Part shown: one piece after another, positions 59,235 through 64,000 of the stretch
How the letters are laid out: each line of letters opens with the position of its first letter
How positions within the stretch are numbered: the stretch's first letter is position 1
NCBI GenBank assembly: GCA_002591745.1
Contig: PDLQ01000006.1
Span: 157,701-221,700, forward strand
From: Lewinellaceae bacterium SD302
GTDB taxonomy: Bacteria > Bacteroidota > Bacteroidia > Chitinophagales > Saprospiraceae
Length of the DNA stretch: 64,000 bases
Direction: 5' to 3'
The notes under the pieces: generated by a model
Told to the model about the DNA's origin: nothing
What the model saw: only the letters and a program-made list of their open reading frames with translations
Database searches by the model: none
Made by a program: the position numbers and the translations under genes

Positions 59235-60143
59235 ATGAAAATCGCTATCGCATTGTTTTCACTAGCTGCCTTCTGGCTATTTGCTTTTCCGCTCGGTATG
59301 GCAAAGACCAATTATGATAACTATCAGAAAAATGGTCTCGACACCAAATGGGTAAAGGAGGACCTGGCCAGGTACACTGACCTGGTCGAGCCATCCGGTG
59401 AGATCACTGAAAAGACCGTATCGCTGGGTTATATGGAAAGGCTGGCCGTAGCTTCAGGGTTTAAAGTCATTCACGATTCCAGTCTTGATCAGGAAGTCAT
59501 CCTGTCCGGACCAGAAGATGTTTTGGAACACGTACAATGGAGTAATTTCTCGGTGGACGACCGTCGCGGTCTGTATTTCAGCCGACCAATCAAGCTTACC
59601 CACCCCGTTGAAATGAGGTTAAACCTGAATGAACACCACGTGGGTGATTTTACCCTAACGTTCAATAATTCCCGTGGACAAGACAACTGGATTAATTTTG
59701 AAACCCGTGGTCCATTAGCGGCAAACTATCTCTGGTTGAGTGGTGTAATACGCACGGACAAGCCCGTTGAACTGGATGTAAACAGAATCGATATTTCTCA
59801 GCGTGACGGGCGCTCCAGCGAAAACCTTCCACTTGCACTCAGCGGTACAGCTAAAGAGGTGAACTTGCCCAATCAAAACCTGGGGAGTATCATTTTCGAC
59901 CAACTGGAGACCGAATCTTTTCGTCAATATTATGAGTCGATGAGCGGCAGAAAACTGACTTTTTCTAATGTTGACAAGTTGAATGTGCTGTATGACAGTC
60001 GCGATAGTTATGATGTAAGTGGCAACGTCATTCCATTGATCCCGGATACCTTTCTGATAAAAAATAACACCCAGCTTAAAGTTCAGGTCCGTAACGGCGA
60101 AGCCCTCAACGTGTTTTCGAAGGCGGTAATCATCCGTCAGTAA
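59235..60143 (+). CDS. Membrane-anchored or secreted protein of GntR/ABC operon, unknown function
   Basis: A 302-residue protein from the ATG at 59235. The N-terminus is a signal or anchor helix (KIAIALFSLAAFWLFAFPLG). The rest is beta-rich (SLGYMERLAVASGFKVIHD, PVEMRLNLNEHHVGDFTLTF, VELDVNRIDISQRDG) and resembles the stacked-strand domains of adhesin-like DUF2807 proteins, but this is only an impression. It starts 10 bases after the regulator gene, making it the fourth gene of the operon. Possibly a substrate-related envelope protein. Confidence 0.75.
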   Translation: MKIAIALFSLAAFWLFAFPLGMAKTNYDNYQKNGLDTKWVKEDLARYTDLVEPSGEITEKTVSLGYMERLAVASGFKVIHDSSLDQEVILSGPEDVLEHVQWSNFSVDDRRGLYFSRPIKLTHPVEMRLNLNEHHVGDFTLTFNNSRGQDNWINFETRGPLAANYLWLSGVIRTDKPVELDVNRIDISQRDGRSSENLPLALSGTAKEVNLPNQNLGSIIFDQLETESFRQYYESMSGRKLTFSNVDKLNVLYDSRDSYDVSGNVIPLIPDTFLIKNNTQLKVQVRNGEALNVFSKAVIIRQ

Positions 60144-60409
60144 TTTTAATTAAAATTTCCATAACCTCTAAAGGCAAAGCACATGCTACTTAAAATTATC
60201 TACGAAATCATTCTCTGGATCCTTAGTTTACTAATTGCCTGATTATGAGCAAATAAGAGCTTGCCGAGGACTTCCGAGCACGAAAACACAACGAAGCTAA
60301 TCCGGATAAAGGAGTCGATTTTGGGCAATAATTGCATTCCCGAACAAGCTCCAAGGTATATGATGGGTGTAAACATTATCTTAGACTTTCACCTAAGCCT
60401 TACTCTTAA

Positions 60410-61288
60410 ATGCCTACCTATTACAAACTATCGGGAAAATTCGATCCCAGCCGTACGATCCTGGCCACAATTGTGGTGATCTTGCTCCTTCCGCTTTTAT
60501 CATTTTTATACAATATGGTAAACACGTTTATTCCGATCATCTACGCCAACGTATTCGTGGCCGTGGGTTACGGCTTGCTTCTGGGTTACTCACTACGCTT
60601 TATCGCTGGTTTTGGACGGGTGCGCAACAATCAACTATTGTTCGGCATCGGAGTGGTCATTGTAATCATTGCCATATTTACTTACTGGAAAGCTTTCGTG
60701 GCTTATATCTACGGTGATGCTACGGTTTCATTTTCGAACTACGTACTGAGCTTGGTTGGTGATTTTCCGCAAATGTCATTTTCTTCCGCCATTAGTCAAA
60801 TCAATGAATTCGGTACCTGGGGTATCGGGGCCAGTTCAAGCAGCAATATAAGTGGTGCGTTACTCTGGCTGGTCTGGATCGGCGAAATGGTGATCATCGG
60901 AGGTATTCCTTTGTACATGCTTTTCACCCGCGAACTACATCCCTATTCAGAGGAGAAAGAGCGATTCTATGATCGTTTCCAGTTAGAACGAGGTTTCAGC
61001 CCGATCTACGCTGCCAGCAAAACCTTGGAAAATCTCAGTCAGGATCCGGTACAAACTTTGCAGGAAGTCCCCGAAGGTAGAGCGGCTCTCTATTTCCTGG
61101 TAAGTATTTACTACCTCCCCGGCACCAAATACGGCTACTTGGACATCGATAAAGTGTCTATCGGAGAAAAGGGTAAAACTGAAAGCTCGGCGATCATCGA
61201 TAATCTGCAATTGGCAGCGGCCGATGCCAGGCGTGTTTTAGATAGTTACCCTCACACTAAGGCAGGCGGAATAAGTTTTTTACACTAG
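60410..61288 (+). CDS. Multi-pass membrane protein, unknown function
   Basis: A 292-residue protein with four membrane helices in the first 190 residues (TILATIVVILLLPLLSFLY, IIYANVFVAVGYGLLLGYSL, LFGIGVVIVIIAIFTYW, ALLWLVWIGEMVIIGGIPLY), with a soluble loop between helices three and four, and a soluble C-terminal helical domain. No motif I recognise. It is separated from the ABC operon by 266 bases that contain only a possible 19-codon hydrophobic frame (60184-60243), too weak to call. Confidence 0.7.
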   Translation: MPTYYKLSGKFDPSRTILATIVVILLLPLLSFLYNMVNTFIPIIYANVFVAVGYGLLLGYSLRFIAGFGRVRNNQLLFGIGVVIVIIAIFTYWKAFVAYIYGDATVSFSNYVLSLVGDFPQMSFSSAISQINEFGTWGIGASSSSNISGALLWLVWIGEMVIIGGIPLYMLFTRELHPYSEEKERFYDRFQLERGFSPIYAASKTLENLSQDPVQTLQEVPEGRAALYFLVSIYYLPGTKYGYLDIDKVSIGEKGKTESSAIIDNLQLAAADARRVLDSYPHTKAGGISFLH

Positions 61289-61323
61289 AGTGTAGCCTTT
61301 CCATTCTTGTGTCGGCTGTTTTT

Positions 61324-61378
61324 GGACTAACAAAGTAGCAATGTTCAGCGGATCATTTACCTTGCTACTTTGCTAGCC
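61324..61378. repeat. Opposed pair of the TGCTACTTTG repeat, intergenic
   Basis: GGACTAACAAAGTAGCAATG (core 61331-61340, minus) faces CCTTGCTACTTTGCTAGCC (core 61363-61372, plus), 22 bases apart. Flanks match those of the pair at 1001-1062 in the opposite arrangement. It lies between the membrane-protein gene and the dehydratase gene and could also serve as a terminator. Confidence 0.7.
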
Positions 61379-61389
61379 ACCTAATTACT

Positions 61390-62352
61390 ATGCTGCCCAA
61401 GATCGCTTCGGTTCCCACTCGCCAGGAATTATTGGATACTCAAATTGCTATCCAGCCCCTAATTCACCGGACACCCGTACTTCGCTGTACAGCCCTGGAA
61501 GAAATGGTAGGAGCAGAGTTGTACTTCAAATGCGAGAATTTTCAGAAAGTCGGCGCCTTCAAAATGAGGGGTGGAGCCAGCGCGGCCCTACGACTGAACA
61601 CCAATGAAATGGCTAAAGGACTAGCCACCCACAGCAGCGGCAACCACGCTCAGGCAGTAGCGAGAGCTGCTCAGTATTTAGAGGTCCCGGCTTATATCGT
61701 GATGCCCGAAGACGCACCGAAAGTAAAGGTGAAGGCTGTGAAAGGCTACGGTGCCGAAATATTTTACTGCGTAAATACGCCCGAGGATCGGCTGGCTGCC
61801 CTGGAAAAGCTCGTAGCTAAAACCGGGGCTCACTTTATCCACCCTTTCGATGACTGGCACGTTATTGCCGGACAGGCCAGTTGCGCCATGGAATTAATTG
61901 AACAAGCTGAGGCCCCACTGGATTACGTCATTCCCCCAGTCGGTGGTGGCGGACTGACCTCCGGGACCGCCCTGGCTTGTCACTATTTCAGTCCGGCCAC
62001 TAAAGTCTGGGGCGCCGAGCCGGAAAATGTAGACGACGCCTACCGGGCCCTCAAAAGTGGCAAGATTGAGATCAATCTGGATAACCGGACGGTTGCGGAT
62101 GGCCTGAGAACCAATCTGGGCGACCGGACTTTTCAGATCATCAGCCAACACGTCCCCCGTATCCTCCTCGTCAGCGAGTCAGAGATCATCACGGCCATGC
62201 GCCTGATCTGGGAACGGATGAAGATTGTCATCGAACCGAGTTGTGCCGTACCATTCGCCGCCGCCTTGCGCTACCGGGAAGAATTTGCGGGTAAAAAAGT
62301 GGGCTTGATTTTGACCGGCGGCAACGTGGATCTGGGAAAGCTGCCCTTTTAA
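61390..62352 (+). CDS. Threonine dehydratase-like PLP enzyme (serine/threonine ammonia-lyase fold II)
   Basis: A 320-residue PLP enzyme. Motifs: KCENFQKVGAFKMRGGASAA with the PLP lysine in AFKMRGG, HSSGNHAQAVARAAQ, and the phosphate site VIPPVGGGGLTSGTA, with EPSCAVPFAA and LILTGGNVD towards the end. No C-terminal regulatory ACT domain, so this is the short catabolic form or serine racemase-like. It deaminates serine/threonine or racemises serine; sequence alone does not decide. Confidence 0.92.
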   Translation: MLPKIASVPTRQELLDTQIAIQPLIHRTPVLRCTALEEMVGAELYFKCENFQKVGAFKMRGGASAALRLNTNEMAKGLATHSSGNHAQAVARAAQYLEVPAYIVMPEDAPKVKVKAVKGYGAEIFYCVNTPEDRLAALEKLVAKTGAHFIHPFDDWHVIAGQASCAMELIEQAEAPLDYVIPPVGGGGLTSGTALACHYFSPATKVWGAEPENVDDAYRALKSGKIEINLDNRTVADGLRTNLGDRTFQIISQHVPRILLVSESEIITAMRLIWERMKIVIEPSCAVPFAAALRYREEFAGKKVGLILTGGNVDLGKLPF

Positions 62353-62354
62353 AA

Positions 62355-62435
62355 ATAATGACTAATGATAAAATGTTATATTGATCTAATGGGGCATTGT
62401 ATCATTGAATCATTATTTCACTTTATCATTGTGTC
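62355..62435. repeat. Repeat related to the trpB-trpA inverted repeat
   Basis: TAATGATAAAATG (62363-62375) is mirrored imperfectly by CACTTTATCATT (62419-62430), with further ATCATT units between. The left arm matches 42919-42931 exactly. It directly precedes the OsmC gene. Confidence 0.5.
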
Positions 62436-62861
62436 ATGAAAGTAACCGTTTCCCGCCAGGACGATGCCTATTACCTGGAATCCAAAACCGAAGATGGCCA
62501 TACCACTTATACCGACGCTAGTCCAGACATCGGCGGTACCGACCGCGCCATGCGCCCCATGCAAATGGTGCTGAGCGCCATGGGCAGCTGTTCTTTGATC
62601 GACGTTATTTTTCTGCTCAACAAACAACGTCAGCAACTGGATGACGTTAAAGTAGACATCGAGGCTGAGCGCCGGGACGAAGAGCCACGTGTTTTCACTA
62701 AAATCCACCTTCGCTACCACTGCTACGGTGATAGCCTGAACGACAAGAAAGTGGAACGTGCCTGTCGCCTCAGTATGGAACAACTATGCAGCGTCTCAAT
62801 GATGTTGAAGGATTCGGTCGACATCAGCTGGAGCTACGAAATTCACCCCGCCAAAGTTTAA
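62436..62861 (+). CDS. OsmC-family protein
   Basis: A 141-residue protein of the OsmC/Ohr superfamily. The conserved N-terminal Cys region is LSAMGSCSLIDVIFLLNK and the second is VERACRLSMEQLCSVSMM, supplying the peroxidatic and resolving cysteines of peroxide-reducing members; the substrate may be organic hydroperoxide or persulfide. It is followed 3 bases later by a phytanoyl-CoA dioxygenase-like gene. Confidence 0.9.
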   Translation: MKVTVSRQDDAYYLESKTEDGHTTYTDASPDIGGTDRAMRPMQMVLSAMGSCSLIDVIFLLNKQRQQLDDVKVDIEAERRDEEPRVFTKIHLRYHCYGDSLNDKKVERACRLSMEQLCSVSMMLKDSVDISWSYEIHPAKV

Positions 62862-62864
62862 GAT

Positions 62865-63704
62865 ATGCCAACCTATCTCTCGCAACAACAAGTAGATCAT
62901 TACTACCAAAAGGGTTACGTACACGTTCCCGCCGTCTATACGCCCGAGGCCGTTGATCGCGCCCGTGAACTGATTGAGGAGGACGTAGCCACTGGCGGCT
63001 GGACCAGCGCCCCCCACCACGATGAAGGCGTTACCACCGATATCTACGAGCGAATGCCGGAACTGGCGGAGATTGTCTTCAATGAAAACTACCTCCGGGC
63101 AATGGACGATATTTTCGGTAAAGAAGCCATCGTTCTGGCCGAACCCGCCATTCACCGTGGCCGCTATTATTACTGGCATAAAGATTCCACTTTCATCGAC
63201 GAACAGGGCGAGGATTATCACTGGAAAAAAGATTTCCAGGCTGCGATGACCGTGCTTTACTTACAACCCAATCATCCGGAGTTCGGTGGAGGCATTACCG
63301 TGGTTCCCGAAACCCATACCGAACCGGATTTTTATCACCGTATCCCCAAAATGAGCATGGTGGAACGCGGTATTCTAAAGGCGCAAAAAATTGCCGGCAT
63401 CAGTCACTTCGACAAGTTGGACAAGCACCCCCGGCTCCACCAGATCCAATCTGAAAAAGGTGATCTACTGGTGCTGGATATGCGGGTTGATCACAAGGGC
63501 ACTCCCGCCATCAAACCCGTACCCTATACAAAGTATGGTATCATGAATATTGCCTGTACCGGCGAGCAGACGGCCGAACGCCTACGGGCTACCCTGCGTC
63601 GACGCAGCTCCGGATACTATAAAAACTACCTGGCCAAGGAGCCGCGGACCACGCCTGTATTGGAAAAAATCGGGAAGGAGAAAGGAAGTACGATCTGGCT
63701 TTAG
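62865..63704 (+). CDS. Phytanoyl-CoA dioxygenase-family protein
   Basis: A 279-residue non-heme iron, 2-oxoglutarate-type oxygenase. The iron facial triad is visible: HKD in YYWHKDSTFIDE and the distal His in MRVDHKGTPA; the 2-oxoglutarate-binding Arg would follow in the C-terminal RLRATLRRRS region. A family that hydroxylates small lipids or amino-acid derivatives. Substrate unknown. It is followed by a terminator and palindrome array. Confidence 0.88.
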   Translation: MPTYLSQQQVDHYYQKGYVHVPAVYTPEAVDRARELIEEDVATGGWTSAPHHDEGVTTDIYERMPELAEIVFNENYLRAMDDIFGKEAIVLAEPAIHRGRYYYWHKDSTFIDEQGEDYHWKKDFQAAMTVLYLQPNHPEFGGGITVVPETHTEPDFYHRIPKMSMVERGILKAQKIAGISHFDKLDKHPRLHQIQSEKGDLLVLDMRVDHKGTPAIKPVPYTKYGIMNIACTGEQTAERLRATLRRRSSGYYKNYLAKEPRTTPVLEKIGKEKGSTIWL

Positions 63705-63822
63705 GCGGACGGGCTTCGCCCTCTTGGACGCCTCCGGCTCTTGGACGCTTCGCTTGTAGACAGCCGTTGGCCTCTTGGATGTCGCTACGCGACTCTTGGA
63801 CGCTCGTGCCTCGCTTTTTGGG
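63702..63822. repeat. Degenerate array of short palindromes separated by TCTTGGA
   Basis: At least four units of ~20 bases: GGGC-TTC-GCCC, CGCCTCCGGC, CGCTTCGCTT, GTCGC-TAC-GCGAC, each followed by (or part of) TCTTGGA(C/T). The last is CGCTCGTGCCTCGC. The similar form with TTGTGGA occurs around 56940-57040. Non-coding and downstream of the last gene. Confidence 0.6.
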
Positions 63823-63852
63823 GAGCTTGCATCAAGGATTGAAGCTTTCCCA

Positions 63853-63877
63853 AAAGATCGCTTCAGCGATCGTCTTT
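63853..63877 (+). terminator. Probable terminator after the dioxygenase gene
   Basis: GATCGCT and AGCGATC pair over 7 bases around a 2-base loop, preceded by AAAA and followed by GTCTTTT. Confidence 0.6.
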
Positions 63878-63910
63878 TAAGTTTGTATCATTACTTATTC
63901 GAAAAGATCA

Positions 63911-63973
63911 AATGTATAATTTTTTGGCAGCTGCCTCGCAAGAGGTGGGCAGTTGTCGAAGAAATTATACATT
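63911..63973. repeat. Long hairpin with perfect 12-base arms
   Basis: AATGTATAATTT (63911-63922) is mirrored by AAATTATACATT (63962-63973). Inside, GCAGCTGCC-TC pairs with GA-GGTGGGCAGTTG imperfectly. It may be a MITE end or a structured RNA; the right context is cut by the window edge. Confidence 0.55.
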
Positions 63974-64000
63974 CGACTAAGCACCGATTTTGGTGTAAAA

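Noticed and set aside
60184..60243. 19-codon hydrophobic frame (MLLKIIYEIILWILSLLIA)
   Set aside because: Could be a small membrane peptide, but there is no supporting context and frames of this size are expected by chance.
63702..63822. CRISPR array
   Set aside because: Units are irregular, joiners are only ~7 bases and the variable parts are palindromes rather than unique spacers; no cas genes.
1..64000. tRNA or rRNA genes
   Set aside because: No T-loop (GGTTCGA) with flanking acceptor stems or rRNA-like sequence was noticed on either strand; a covariance-model search would be decisive.

Overview
The window comes from a member of the phylum Bacteroidota, most likely of the Saprospiria/Lewinella type. 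The pointers are an outer-membrane protein ending in a type IX secretion sorting domain, many lipoproteins with an LLxAC box, LytTR two-component pairs, TPR-AraC regulators, promoters of the TAnnTTTG type, few Shine-Dalgarno sequences, and a moderate base composition with one clearly AT-rich island. I saw no rRNA, tRNA, CRISPR array or transposase gene.

Layout. 0-5.2 kb: two secreted proteins, a lipoprotein, a quinone-oxidoreductase-like enzyme and a cyclase/TPR/AraC fusion regulator. 5.3-13.8 kb: an AT-rich island bounded by inverted-repeat elements. It holds an apparently unreported RiPP (ribosomally made, modified peptide) cassette: a 51-residue double-glycine precursor too short for routine gene calling, a HExxH-type peptide-modification protein, a secreted amidohydrolase, a C39 peptidase/ABC exporter, an HlyD adaptor and a retropepsin-like lipoprotein. 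13.8-27.3 kb: a GldM-like protein, two LytS/LytTR sensor-regulator pairs (one sensor is split by an in-frame stop), an ECF sigma operon with CpxP-like, YHYH, MORN-like and SCO1 proteins, a dienelactone hydrolase and an HNH protein. 27.4-40.2 kb: a secreted pentapeptide-like repeat protein, a three-subunit molybdenum hydroxylase, a GH31 glucosidase, an FG-GAP/type IX secreted protein, a sterol-desaturase-like enzyme and an ArnT-like glycosyltransferase. 40.2-43.7 kb: trpC-trpF-trpB-trpA. 43.8-55.1 kb: a sulfide-oxidation and respiration region: a Crp/Fnr regulator, a SulP transporter, a persulfide dioxygenase-rhodanese fusion, two YeeE-type transporters, sulfide:quinone oxidoreductase, a DUF983 protein and cytochrome bd oxidase. 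55.1-64 kb: a membrane-anchored subtilase, a YtrA-regulated ABC transporter operon, threonine dehydratase, OsmC and phytanoyl-CoA dioxygenase-like genes, and a terminal palindrome array.

Three signals cut across genes. First, the 10-mer TGCTACTTTG occurs 18 times exactly, in coding and non-coding DNA, and five times as closely spaced opposed pairs (one of these pairs has a copy with one mismatch). Second, three copies of the palindrome GTGATCNGNATCAC precede sulfide and bd-oxidase genes and fit the neighbouring Crp/Fnr protein. Third, two neighbouring genes (24.4 and 25.5 kb) are each interrupted by a single in-frame stop, with meaningful protein sequence continuing in the same frame.
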